Both the position numbers and the translations under genes were made by a program. Positions 1 through 10,895 of a DNA stretch of 45,000 bases are shown here, piece after piece (the first letter of the stretch is position 1; each line of letters starts with the position of its first letter). The stretch is from Adiantum capillus-veneris. Lineage: Eukaryota > Streptophyta > Polypodiopsida > Polypodiales > Pteridaceae. The stretch is taken from assembly GCA_014529385.2 (NCBI GenBank), contig CM043953.1, positions 69,694,372-69,739,371 of the forward strand, written 5' to 3'. The notes under the pieces are model-generated. The model searched no databases. It had not been told where the DNA came from and saw nothing but the letters and a program-made list of their open reading frames with translations.

Positions 1-829
1 AGAGAGAGGGCTCAATGTCAAGTATCCCTAATATCTACATGTTGCATCTCCACTTATCTCCCCTCTCTAATAGAGATTTGTTCCTTCACCTACAGTTTAC
101 TTGCTTCCATCATCATAATCTTCTACCTATTGTCATCCGTGTACAACAAAGTTTGAGCAGTGATTCTTTGGATAGATCTGACATTCAATCCCACCCATAA
201 CTTGTAACTTTTTTTTCACATTTCTATATTTCAACCCCTCTTGTACATATTATTCTATAGCTTCCCCTCAGGTGAACTCACGTGCTATACTTACACATTT
301 TGAGGTGGACCTCTTGGGGCATTCTTGATTCTTTTTGATCTGGTGAAATGGATAGACTATAGGTTCTTCGTTCGACATGTGGGATGGAAGGTTATATATA
401 TAAGCATTACCTAAAACTGGCTTGATGTGCATGGTCTTAACTCAATTAGTCTCATGGTCTTCTACATGTCTCTTAAGGTGGTGAGGGAGTTCTAGAAGGG
501 GATTCCAAGGTTTAACTCAGAGATTTGGATGTGGATAGGCCTCTTGTCTCCTGTTTGTGCACAACACGCTCCATGACTCTAGCTTCCAAATTAAATCCTA
601 GGAGGTCCTTTTCTCAATTCTTTGTGCATGTTTCACCTCTCTCTTGGTAGGTACTTGATGGCAAGGCTTCAGAGTCAATAGTGAAAAGGAGGAGGGACTT
701 GATGCATGAAAATCATAAAAAATCTAGATATATATTTTGTACATAGCTATGGTTTCGACACATTTGGATCTTGGAAATAAGGAGAGGTAGGAACAAGCCC
801 TATGAGAACGAAAAATTCACTGTGGATGC
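1..829. other. Unassigned non-coding sequence
   Basis: I see no gene, repeat copy or motif here that I can name. The reading frames are short and lack recognisable domains. It precedes a diverged LTR fragment and may be part of the same decayed element, but I cannot show that. Confidence 0.4.
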
Positions 830-1450
830 TGATTCTACCTGACCGTCACTACAAGTGAAGGATAAGAGTCAAATAGTGAAAGGGATGAGAATATTATGCA
901 TTATTGAGTTGGATTCAACAAAATATTATCAAATTCAAGCATAATTCACTTTTGGACACAAGGCTTGAACATGGAGTCAAGAGGGGACCACCTGCAAGTA
1001 TTTTGGAAGGGAAAAGACAGACAAATATTTTTTTGGGATTTTTATTTATTTTTTTCATTCCTAATTTGAAAAAGGTTTCAACAGCAAAGCTGTAGGTGTT
1101 GAGTTGATATTTTTGCCCCTAGTTTTTTACTAATTTTTGGAGCTACCTTTTGGGCGATATGGAAAAAATGGTAGAGCCTATCTGTCCACATGGGGAATAA
1201 GTCATGATTATCCAACTCCAGACACACAATTTCTTATAGGTTTCTCTTCATTACTGATGGATTTTTTGTTATTTTATCAATATTCTCTCAAATATGATAA
1301 GGAATCTCTTGGACTCAAGCTATTTATGGTGGCATGAAGACAACGCTTGCCATGATGAAGGCGATTAGAATGAAATTGGTCAATAAGCAGGGCACACGGA
1401 GCTCTCTCATTGGGGAAATGCCCCTAATGAAGGTTTAGATACCTGATATT
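830..1450 (+). repeat. Diverged LTR fragment related to the 24.1-kb gypsy LTR
   Basis: This stretch aligns by eye, in order, with the middle of the LTR at 24106-25535. Shared blocks include AAGCTGTAGGTGTTGAGTTG against the LTR's AAAGTTGTAGCTGATGAGCTG, a GATATGG block with the word AAAATGGT after it, CTCTTGGACTCAAGCTAT, TGAAGACAAC and AATTGGTCAA. Divergence is far higher than between the two LTRs of the complete element, so this is an old or related-family copy. I could not define either terminus or a target duplication, and no internal coding sequence is attached. It is most likely a truncated or solo LTR of a sister lineage. Confidence 0.55.
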
Positions 1451-1814
1451 TTTGTGTACCAAGATTTGAGAGTGGGTGTTAGAGATTTGCAGGTCATCCC
1501 CTAGGTTTTCCCATTTAGGTCTTGTGCGTGAGAGCTTCTTTGTGTATGTACTCTACCCTATGAGGATTTTTAGAATCTAAGCATCATGAGAGACTTTCGT
1601 AGATTTTTTTCAATGTGCCACTTGTGACCTTTTTGTTGGGCACCCTATTCTTATGCTTTCTGACTATTCATATTCCCATTTATTTGGCATGATTAATTTG
1701 AAGGTAGGTCAAACATATTTTGTAGCCTCTCATATAAGGAGAGGGGGCACCCCCATTCATAGAGATGTGAGACTTATAGTCTCTCTTGTACGTAAATTTT
1801 TCCCTCATAGATTG
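1451..1814. other. Unassigned sequence between LTR fragment and microsatellite
   Basis: There is no recognisable coding sequence. The stretch links the diverged LTR fragment to the pyrimidine microsatellite that precedes the Penelope-like direct repeat. Confidence 0.4.
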
Positions 1815-1838
1815 TCCTCTCTCTCTCTCTCTCTCTCT

Positions 1839-1876
<38 letters not shown>

Positions 1877-1893
1877 CTTTCTCTCTCTCTCTT
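1815..1893. repeat. CT microsatellite with a 26-base C run
   Basis: An interrupted (CT)n tract is followed by an uninterrupted run of about 26 C (1848-1873) and then more CT. It abuts the start of direct-repeat copy A. Short proline/serine/leucine-rich frames across it are products of the repeat, not genes. The C-run length is likely to be unreliable in any assembly. Confidence 0.85.
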
Positions 1894-2356
1894 TATCCTT
1901 CTAGAGGATATGAGACTCTTCATCCATGGTGTTGTCCTGGGGTTTGCTTTCACCCTTGGAAATCATTAACTACAAAAACTATCTCACCTGTTTGAGATCT
2001 TGCTCTCATAGAGCTTCCAACCATGGCATTGGTTGATTAGGTGGGAAAGGCCTCTTGGTTAAAGTAGCCTTGTAAAGGACTTTTTTCATTATACTTTTTT
2101 AAAATTTTTTTTTTTCTTTCAGCTGGTTTACTGTGTCCAGGCATGACGGGTGAGACTTGAATGAAATAATGGTTTGGAATGAAGGGTTTCTCCCTAGTCT
2201 AACGTGCGGGGGGCAAGCTTTAGCTATAACGCCACCTGAAATTGTGGGCGTATGGTGTAGTTTGATGAAGGCTCTACCGCGGTGGACCTTCTTCCCGGAT
2301 GTAGGCCATCCTATGTGGGCTCCGAGGATGTGGCAAGGTGGTTTTATTCCCGGTTT

Positions 2357-2396
<40 letters not shown>

Positions 2397-2969
2397 TATC
2401 GGACTTTGTATCATATTTACCACATTGTAAACCTCTGGTTTGCTTAACCCTTGTAAAACATCGACATATCTCATAACTCTAAATTAGTGGAATTTTACCA
2501 TACTTTCTTAAAACAAGGGAATACTACCACTGAACTTAAAAGGATTACTCCATACCCCACCACATGGGGGGAATGCATGAGCTGCCACTTAAAATGGTTG
2601 TAATATTGGGCCAATTTTGATGGGAATTAAAAGGAAATAACTCTATTTGTAATGCCCTGTTTGGTGAGGATGGTTTGATAGTTTTGTCGATATGTGACTG
2701 TGGTGAATGCATCCCCCCTCACGCACTATTTTTAGGGGTTCATGAGGCTAGAGCGCCATTCTCTACTATGCCGGAATGGTGGGCAATCAATACAACCCTG
2801 CTGCCGTGAGTTGCCCTTCGATATATAGGCTTTATAGCGAGCTACGAGCGGGATATGAGGAGTTGGTGCTGCTTTATAAGATGAGCTATATGCTCACTTG
2901 GTTTTCATTCAGCAAGGGTGGGTGTGTATTTCCTTGTGTGCATACTCTACATAGTTACTCTTTGTGTAC
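1874..2969 (+). repeat. Direct repeat copy A (candidate Penelope pseudo-LTR, upstream)
   Basis: This ~1.1-kb block is repeated at high identity (I estimate about 95%) at 4251-5352. Similarity starts inside a CT tract, passes a second CT tract (2360-2392), and ends at the word GTGTAC (2964-2969), where the copies diverge abruptly. Immediately downstream of this copy lies the interior of a decayed Penelope-like reverse transcriptase, and copy B follows that RT. Penelope-like elements commonly carry such direct pseudo-LTRs from partial tandem arrangement, so I read the pair as pseudo-LTRs. A plain segmental duplication that brackets the RT by chance remains possible. Confidence 0.65.
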
Positions 2970-4170
2970 TTTAAACTAGATACTCAAAGTCCAAAACTAC
3001 CTATACTTTTTCCCACTTACAAAAGTCACAAGCATAAATTCAGATGGATTTCAGATGCCTCCAACTGTATCATGTTACATGCCACTAATGTGATCGCTGC
3101 TTGCCTCAATCTTATTCTTACCAACTTTAATAACATTTGTGAAGAAAAGTTTCTAACAGTGTGGACCTTCACTAGACTTATGATTAATAACTTTTGGCTT
3201 GTGAAGAACTCTTCTGGGGTATTCATTAATCTTCCGCAAAACATTGTTCTAATGTTTTCAGCTGATATCACATAAAGCTATGAAAACATATCCTCTTTGG
3301 GCCTTCTAGGATTTTCTTTGTTCTACAGCAGATTCGAAAAATGGTTTTTGCAAGTAGGAATGAGATGGGACACCAAACTATTTCACTAGCTAGAAGCCCT
3401 AGATGGGTAAAAAACATACAAAAAGGACCACCCACCCATTATAATCTCTATAATCTAATGGAGATTATTGAATGGCTCTTTTGGAATTGCTTTGTTATGC
3501 TAGGTGAGCAATGCTTTCAACAAATCCATGGTATCCCGATGGGCTTCTCATGTTCACCAATCATGTGCAATCTATACCTGGCTTTTTTTTAGTATAAATG
3601 GGTACTTAAACAGTTGGAGACAATTGACACTACCATTGATCTCACACAATTTCAACACACTTATAGATATATGGATGATCTTCTAAGCTTAAACAATCCC
3701 AGCTTTGCACAATGCTTACCATTAATCTATCTTGATACTCTTAAGATTGAACCAACCTTTTTGGAGTACCTTAATATTGACAACAAAATTGTTGTTACTA
3801 AAACAATTCTTTTAAATCTAGAGTTGACACTCTATTCTCCGTTTACTGGAATTTATATCACAAAATTCTCCTGGAAGAGAGACAAGCTACAACTAGGCCT
3901 GATTGAATTTGCCAAGATAAAGAGTAATCGTCCATGAAAGATAGCAATAAAAACTTGTCTGGGCATGATGCGTCTAATTATGTATTCATCCTCAGATTCT
4001 TTCATTGCATTTCAGGCAGTACGTCATCTTATGAAGAAGTATGTAGCAAAAGGGTTTGCTATAAAAGAGCTGCTTGGCACTATTAGGCATTTTCTTAATA
4101 AAAACTCTTGGCCTATATGCTTGGCTAAAAAAGAGACGGTTATTGAACTTTTGGAACTTGTTCACTAATA
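2970..4170 (+). pseudogene. Penelope-like reverse transcriptase, relic 1
   Basis: A decayed RT can be followed through several frames. At 2964-3275 the translation contains HKFRWISDASNC, then NNFWLVKNS and ADIT followed by a stop; these match the order in Penelope-like RTs of an HK..KFR.IA.SSN block, a W..KN. block and RT motif A. At 3341-3592 it has QQIHGIPMGFSCSP..CNLYL (motif B). At 3614-3937 it has YRYMDDLLSLNNP (catalytic YMDD) and then a W+RDK block. At 3965-4168 a C-terminal segment (YSSSDSF...FLNKN) aligns residue for residue with relic 2 at about 23.8-23.9 kb. The N-terminal part of the RT is missing, no GIY-YIG endonuclease is visible before the downstream direct repeat, and stops and frameshifts make it inactive. 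A non-LTR retrotransposon is less likely because of the motif order and the GIPMG...CSP form. Confidence 0.65.
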
Positions 4171-4250
4171 CATTGGTTGTAGGGGAGGTCTCACCACCGG
4201 GTGATGACCCTCCTCACCATGTGGTAGGCCTTTCCCTGGGTAAGGGTGGG

Positions 4251-4742
4251 TCTCTCTCTCTCTCTCTCTCTATCCTTGTAGAGGATTTGAGACTCTTCAT
4301 TGATGGTGTTATCCTGTGGTTTTCTTTCACCCTTGGCAATCATTGACTACAAAAAATATCTCACCTGTTTGAGATTTGCTCTCATAGAGCTTCCAACCAT
4401 GGCATTGGTTGATTAGGCGAGAAAGGCCTCTTGGTTAAAGTAGCCTTGTAAAGGACTTTTTTTCATTATACTTTTTTTTCAATATTGTTTTTTTTAATAG
4501 TTAGCTGGTTTATTGTGGCCAGGCGTGACGAGTGAGACTTGAATGCAATAATGGTTTGGAATGAAGGGTTTCTCCCCAGTCTGATGCGCGATATTGGGGC
4601 AAGATTTAGTTGTAATGCCGCCCGAAATTGTGGGGGTATGGTGTAGTTTGATGAAGGCTCTACCGCGGTGGACCTTCTTCCCGGATGTAGGCCATCCTGT
4701 GTGGGCTCCGAGGATGTGGCAAGGTGGTTTTATTCCCGGTTT

Positions 4743-4780
<38 letters not shown>

Positions 4781-5352
4781 TATCGGACTTTGTATCATAT
4801 TTACCACATTGTAAACCTCTGGTTTGCTTAACCCTTGTAAAACATCGACATATCTCATAACTCTAAATTAGTGGAATTTTACCATACTTTCTTAAAACAA
4901 GGGAATACTACCACTGAACTTAAAAGGATTACTCCATACCCCACCACATGGGGGGAATGCATGAGCTGCCACTTTAAATGGTTGTAATATTGGGCCAATT
5001 TTGATGGGAATTAAAGGGAATAACCCTATTTGTAATGCCCTGTTCGGCAAGGGTGGTTTGATAGTTCTGTCGATACGTGATTGTGGTGAATGCATCCCCC
5101 CTCACGCACTATTTTTAGGAGTTCATGAGGCTAGAGCGCCATTCTCTACTATGCCAGAATGGTGGACAATCAATACAACCCTGCTGCCGTGATCTGCCCT
5201 TCAATATATAGGCTCTATAACCAGCTACGAGCAGGATATGCGGAGTTGGTGCTGCTTTATAAGGTGAGCTATATGCTCACTTGATTTTCATTCAGCAAGG
5301 GTGGGTGTGTATTTCCTTGTGTGCATACTCTACATAGTTACTCTCTGTGTAC
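4251..5352 (+). repeat. Direct repeat copy B (candidate Penelope pseudo-LTR, downstream)
   Basis: This is the second copy of the ~1.1-kb repeat, beginning in a CT tract about 80 bases after the end of the RT relic and ending at GTGTAC (5347-5352). Differences from copy A are scattered substitutions and microsatellite-length changes. Like copy A it contains a 25-base imperfect palindrome (4653-4677) centred on ACCGCGGT. Downstream the sequence differs completely from that after copy A, so this copy is either the 3' pseudo-LTR of relic 1 or the 5' pseudo-LTR of a further, unrecognised unit. Confidence 0.65.
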
Positions 5353-5380
5353 AATCTGCTACTTCGTTGTCTTCAAAATT

Positions 5381-5419
5381 ATGGCCCCAAGCAAGAAAAT
5401 CAGAGTGGAATCTATAGAG
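5381..5419 (+). other. Possible short first exon downstream of pseudo-LTR copy B
   Basis: An ATG 29 bases after the end of copy B opens 13 codons (MAPSKKIRVESIE), followed directly by GTGAGT, a good plant 5' splice-site consensus. The peptide has a basic APSKKIRV stretch. Penelope-like elements are known to carry introns, so this could be the start of an element ORF, but no continuing exon was found in the next 3 kb. It may well be chance. Confidence 0.2.
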
Positions 5420-6847
5420 GTGAGTCATATTTTATTACTTCAAAACACATTAGGCTTTGGTCTTTTTCTCAATAATGCATGATATGCTCTAGCTCTCTCA
5501 ATGGGTGGTACTTCTGATCTTTGAGAACGTTACGAGGGGTTTAAAATGGTATTAGTAACCATTCGCTAGAACACATATTTTGGGTTGAGCTAAGGCCTAG
5601 AGGCTGGCTAACCTCTTACTGTTTCTCTATCTGTGGTTGCTGATTTTACCAGCAAAAACTTTGCTTAGACTTATAAAATAGTCATGGGTTAAGCTTTGGT
5701 ACTGGTAATTATAGTAGGTGGTCCTAACGGGCTATCTTTCGACCTTATATGATTTTATATATATATTCTTTTTGCTGTTCTCGGTGTAGATATGAAAATA
5801 AATGACACCAGGTGGTGTTTCAATGGTATATTCTTGGTTGGGGTTGCCTACTACTGACCCTTACCATGGTTTTGACTGGAAAGCCTGATGGCTCGTAATT
5901 TACTACAAAGTAATATGGGTTTTGAAATCATTAACAATAACTCATAATTGATCTGACTTGAGGAGCCTATTTGCGAGCTTATCTCTTTATGATAATCTTT
6001 CCTTTTGTTGGGATTAATGACAGGGTACTTTGCTTACACACAAAATAATCATAAATGTATTTTACATGCTAGAAATTGGGATAATTTGTATACACAGGCT
6101 TTTTTCAGGCCTAGTATAGGTTCACTTAGCTGGATTCTTCATTAAGCACAGGTTTGCCTTTAGATGATGTACACCAGTTGGAGATGCCTACTACTAATCC
6201 CAATCATGGGTGTTGTGTTTTTTTCAGAGGGGATGATGGGCCGGGAGGTATTGGAAACTGATATATGCTTTTTAACTAGTTGTTTGGTGCAGCTGATCAT
6301 ACCTGATGCACGATTTACAAACATTAGACTATGGTAAACGTACATATGTATTTTGTTGGTGCTTGATTGATGGAATGTGCCTCATCTGAGATTAACGGAC
6401 TTTATTCAGCTCTGTTTAAGGTTTAGTTTGGCCATGTTTATGAGTATCATTTTCTCATCTATATGGTATTTATGGGCTCTTCTTGAACCTAGCTATGATT
6501 TAACGTTAGTAAACAGATGTTTTTTGGCCTAATTTCTGGTCGATATGATATCTCTTGTAATCTAATTTATACGGGCTCTCTTTCGGCCTAATCTATGAGA
6601 TCACTGAAATATGGCCTGCCTGGCTTTCCGAGGTTATGGCTTGGTTAGGAATGATAACTAACTTGAAAACCGATTTTTGCAAATCAAGTGATGGTTTAAG
6701 TTATACTGGAACTTCAATGGTTCATTAACTTACTAAAATAAGCTTTCTAAATGAATTTTAAGATAGCGGATTGGTTTATGGGATTAAGAGCTTTTTAGGT
6801 GGTATTCTGCAACATTTAATGGCCTAATAACTTGTGTGTAGCGGAAA
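5420..6847. other. AT-rich non-coding region with an old internal duplication
   Basis: No gene is visible. Two stretches, about 5800-5990 and 6160-6350, share an ordered series of words (for example TTGCCTACTACTGA against ATGCCTACTACTAA, both followed by CCATGG or CAATCATGG), suggesting an ancient tandem duplication of about 340 bases. A phrase close to GGGCTCTCTTTCGGCCTA recurs near 5728, 6474 and 6567. The region could be intron or 5' sequence of a decayed element. Confidence 0.35.
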
Positions 6848-8341
6848 TGAGCATGAACATAGTGGGAATTTCATTAGAATAGATTCCTAATGAGAATTAC
6901 AAGAGTGCTTGGGTGGAGAGAGCAACAAAAAGAATAACACCTAGTTAGATAGCATCGACAATACTTTCAAAAGAGAGAGAAATTAAGCTAATGAAAACAG
7001 TTGAGGACTGGATTTGCATGGAGCCAGTCCCCCCTCCATAAGGCTTTGTATTATGGTTTCTCCCATCAAGAGCTCTAGACATTGTACAATACAATTCTTT
7101 GTGTTCCTTCAAGACTAGCTAGTGCAATGAAGATGAAAGCTTCATGCACTAAGCAAACACTTAGCAAACACAACTTGAATTATCCCCATTCTCAGACCCA
7201 AGACCTCACACACCTTCGAAGATGGTGAGAGCTAGCAGGGTATGAGAGTAGATTGAGAGGAAGAAGGAGTATCTTACGAGAAAGATGTACATCTCCTCAC
7301 ATAATCACTCATATTAGCATAGCTTAGCTTAGTAATTAGCTTGGTAGAGGAGATGAGCATGCATTGAAGCTTGGCTCTTGGTTGGATTTGCATCCACATG
7401 CCAAGAGTGTGTTGATGTAGGCTTCTATCTCACAAGCTTGGAGTAGGTGATGAGCTCTCCATTAAAGCTTGGGAAGAGATAGTCTTCTCTTTCTTCACAC
7501 ATGAGATTGTGTGAGTGTGTGTGTGTGTGTGATAACGCCTTGCAAAAATCAGCCCCCTCTCTCTCTTGGGCGAGCCCCCTTGCTATTTGCTCTTGCTCCA
7601 GCCTCATTGGCCCTCCCCAAGTCAAGCCAATCACAATTAAGCAGCATAAGTGATAGCCTTTTGACATGTGTCCCCCTTTCCCCTTTTGTGAGAGCTTTAG
7701 GTAATTAAATAATTAAACTAAACTCTCATTGGACCCCTTTGCCTCCTGGCCAATAGGAATCAGGCAAGCCATTGGGCTCCTGAATGCTCATTGGACCCCT
7801 TGGGAGACTGCCCAATAGTCTTCTAGGAGACTTAATTCTCATTGGTTTCTTTTATTAAATGTTTTTAAATTAATTAAACTAGATTTACTCTAGCTTAATT
7901 CTCATTGGTCCGCTTCAAGGGTCATCCAATAGAAACTGGGCACACCTTGTGGGCATCTGGCCTAGGGAGCTGACATGTGTCCCTCATTCCCTTTTTGTAA
8001 AGGGAGCCTGTGTGTGTGTGTGACTTTCTCTCTCATCCCCTAGAAGAAGGGCTCGCCCCCTCCCATGTAGGGATATGTGTTGACTTTGGAGAGCACACAA
8101 AGCATCCAATTTCCCCCTAAGCTTTAACCCTTTGGACACAACCTTTGAATTTTGGAACCTTAGCATTTTGGAAGTCTTAATGGGCTGAACCTTAGGGTCT
8201 TTTTAGCCCATTGTTGCACATGGCTCTTTTGCAGATGGCCCCCCCTTTGGATCCCTATTTTTCCTCCTTTGAATCCCTACTGTGGCTGGTCTGCTAGCTT
8301 AACCAATATTCTAGCCTTTTCTCCCCTGGCACTTCCCCACA
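6848..8341 (-). mobile_element. Possible solo LTR (reverse orientation)
   Basis: The block differs in character from its flanks and, read on the reverse strand, begins TGTGGGGAAGTGCC and ends TTCATGCTCA, that is TG...CA. It holds no coding sequence, a TG microsatellite near 7511-7531 and a cluster of CCAAT-type motifs such as LTR promoters often carry. The putative 5-base flanks (GGAAA and TTAAA) match at only three positions, so the boundaries are weak. It could instead be several unrelated fragments. Confidence 0.25.
7600..7930. promoter_or_regulatory. Cluster of CCAAT/ATTGG motifs in repeated units
   Basis: Ten ATTGG or CCAAT pentamers fall within about 330 bases. Four times the octamer CTCATTGG begins a unit, and in three of these it is followed 20-25 bases later by CCAATAG, so each unit can fold into a short hairpin. 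CCAAT is the NF-Y binding core. The regularity suggests either a tandemly amplified promoter module of an LTR or a degenerate minisatellite. No expression evidence can be seen from sequence alone. Confidence 0.4.
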
Positions 8342-8920
8342 TTAAATGATTAGTTTAATATGAGAAAATCATTTAGGAGAATTAGATATCGATTATTATG
8401 ACATATTCTATGTCAAATTGGAAAAATTCTATGCTGCTTTATTACTTCACATTAGGATACGGATTGTACAGATTAGATTATTGAGCCTAACACTTTGAGG
8501 ATTTGTTTTATAAACAAACAAGAGATTATAGTTTTTAGATTTCGTGGTCTTTGAGAAGGCGATTACACATCACTATAATTTTAGCAGCATGCTTTTCTTC
8601 TTTGTTAGTACCTAGGTGACATGGATGACAACTAGGTCACCCGAGTTACCTGTTATGCGGTTTGAAAACTAACGAATAGTTTGTTTTCTTGCTGTGGATG
8701 CAGGTAAGGGTGTCCTTTCCTTGGATGCTATTTGAGAGGATGTAATGTTGTACACTGATATTGTAACACTAATCAGGACCTTCTTTCCCTAATATGGCCT
8801 GATACTGTGATGTATTTGTTTGGATATTCAGTTGAAAGGAATACATGATTTTGTACTATGGACTGTAGACATTGGTCTGTAGTTTCTCTCATGTGTTATG
8901 TATATTTTAAATAAATTAAA
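8342..8920 (+). repeat. Non-coding region with a diverged copy of the 33.2/34.2-kb repeat
   Basis: Between about 8610 and 8760 the sequence follows the repeat found at 33215-33350 and 34255-34400: ACATGGATGACAACTA, then GAAAACTAACGAATAGTTTG against AAGGCTAACAAATCTGTTG, then TGGATGCAGGT followed by an AGG word. It is more diverged than those two copies are from each other. The rest of the interval has no recognisable feature apart from a small hairpin (AAATGAT...ATCATTT) at about 8345. Confidence 0.4.
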
Positions 8921-8921
8921 C

Positions 8922-8953
8922 TCTCTCTCTCTCTCTCTCTCTCCCCCCCCCCC

Positions 8954-8980
<27 letters not shown>
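8922..8980. repeat. Compound microsatellite (CT)n-(C)n-(CA)n
   Basis: A CT tract, a run of about 11 C and a CA tract of about 13 units lie end to end. Frames crossing it encode only repeat peptides. Confidence 0.9.
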
Positions 8981-8984
<4 letters not shown>

Positions 8985-9312
8985 GGGAGATAGAGATGAC
9001 ATAATATTGAGGATAGAACCAAAAAAATCTTTCAAAGTTCCTTTGTATTGGTTGTGCTCACATAAAAGCTTAATATGATCATCAAAATTTATCTTGCCAT
9101 TAAGATCCCCTTTCATCTTTCCAACATGATGGATTTTTTGATCAAGCCCACAAGATGAAAATTTTTAATCAAAAAAATAGACTCATGAAGTATCATCTCA
9201 TGGACATCTCATACCCCATCGATGTCGGGGGATATGTGTTCGAAACGCAAGCCAGGAAGGTGCAAGGCCCCTGGCTATGGGAGGTGTGTGTGAGAGAGAG
9301 ATCAACAGACAC
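8981..9312. other. Unassigned spacer
   Basis: No gene or repeat is recognised in this stretch, which leads into the left end of the reverse-strand LTR element. Confidence 0.4.
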
Positions 9313-9771
9313 TGAAAGATTTGGCAATTACTGTAATCAACATCAATTTGAGTAGTGCCTTAACTACAACTTAATCATTAGCCAAGGTGGCTATTAACAA
9401 CACCACTATTTGAATAAATTGAAAACAAGGAGTTTAGGCTCCCTTAACAAGATTAAACGGGCTGTTAACTTCTCCACGCCTTATCAAAATGATTAACAAC
9501 TTAAATTGATGTGATGGAGATGGAAATCTCCTTCTTGCCGCTCTTTTTCTGCTTCAATTTTACTTAAGCTTCCCAAATCTCTTGTGTTCTTTGCTATTGA
9601 GAACTTTCAAAGCTCTTCTCTTAGTCTTGTCATTCCCCTTTATGATGATAAAGATGGTGGAAAAGCGTTCTCTATCACACTCCACCACCACATTAGCTTC
9701 AAGAACTCCTATGTTTCCCTTGAAATTTGCCTTGAAATTACGAGGTAAAGAAAGAGAGCTCATTCTTTCTT

Positions 9772-9774
<3 letters not shown>

Positions 9775-9832
<58 letters not shown>
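9775..9832. repeat. (GA)n microsatellite
   Basis: About 28 uninterrupted GA dinucleotides lie within LTR copy C. The corresponding position in copy D has only short scattered GAGAGA runs, so this tract expanded after the two copies separated. Confidence 0.9.
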
Positions 9833-9836
<4 letters not shown>

Positions 9837-10010
9837 CCTCCACTATGCCTTGCAAGCCTTAGAGAGCTTCACCTCTCCCCTTCATTCTTCCCTTTTGCTT
9901 AATCGAGAGTGACGTCAAGAGAGAGCGACATGCTCCCTCTAACTCCTTGCAAGTCCTTTCCTCCCTTCGTTCTTATGCTCCACTCCTTTCTTCTCCACTG
10001 TAATCCCTGC

Positions 10011-10042
10011 CCCCCCCCCCCCCCCCCCCCCTCCCCCCCCCC
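10011..10042. repeat. C-rich homopolymer tract
   Basis: About 20 C, a T, then about 11 C. Copy D has only CCCCTCCCCCCTCCCC at the matching place, so the tract has expanded here. Polyglycine frames across it are not genes. Confidence 0.9.
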
Positions 10043-10874
10043 CTCCTTTTTGGCGGCGATTGGCCTTTAGCCTTGGGTGGCCTCCCTTTTGTTTGTTAGG
10101 TGATTGCATTTGATGAAAGACCTCCCCTTCATATTCAATTAAAACTACCCAAAACTTCCTTTTGCCATAGCTATAAGGAAACATTTTGCAGCCAATGTTC
10201 TCTAAGAGACGACAATTTTGAACTTGAAAGCTCATCAAAAGCACACTTGACACACATAATAACCAAGCATTGCATACAACATTGTATATCTCTCCATTAG
10301 CCATCCAACATAGAATCAACTAAAGCACTACCAAGCATTATATACTTTTCCAGAATTCCTTAGTAGAAGGCCAAAAACTTCGAGATGGAACAATAACTGA
10401 GGCGACCAAAGCGGTACGAAAGTGGCCCTCGGTGAAAGTTAAACTGGAAATATCTCAACAACCACAACTCAAATTTTTGATCTAAAAAGACCGACGTGCT
10501 CCATGAAGAGATTACTTCAAACCCATGCATGCATATCACCTTTGACCTTTTATCAATAGCTGCCCAATTTGGTACAGATATGCAAACCATGCCTGCCTCA
10601 AGTTTCCATAGTTTCCTCATTGTAGATCCAATTGATGAGCTATAAAGACAGGATTGGAGAGCGCTTCAAGCACTACAATCCTACTCCATAATCTCCCATT
10701 TGTATTGACTGAGAAATTACCTCGGGGGATTCACCATGGAAAACTTACCACACCACGTAAGAGCAGTGGAGGGGGGTTTTTTTACAAGTTACATAAGCGT
10801 ATAAGTTAGGAACAGGCCCCCATTAATTTATCTCCCAAGCTTAAAAATATGGAAGGGGGGGTATCATATTTATT

Positions 10875-10895
10875 GGGGGGGGGGGGGGGGGGGGG
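10875..10895. repeat. G homopolymer (about 21 bases)
   Basis: An uninterrupted G run lies inside the part of LTR copy C that has no counterpart in copy D. Its length is prone to sequencing error. Confidence 0.9.

Noticed and set aside
1653-1995. Proline/serine/leucine-rich frames
   Set aside because: They are translations of the CT and C homopolymer tracts.
9200-9260. GTTCGAAACGCAAGCC as a tRNA T-loop
   Set aside because: No matching acceptor or anticodon stems are found around it. No tRNA gene could be supported anywhere in the window.
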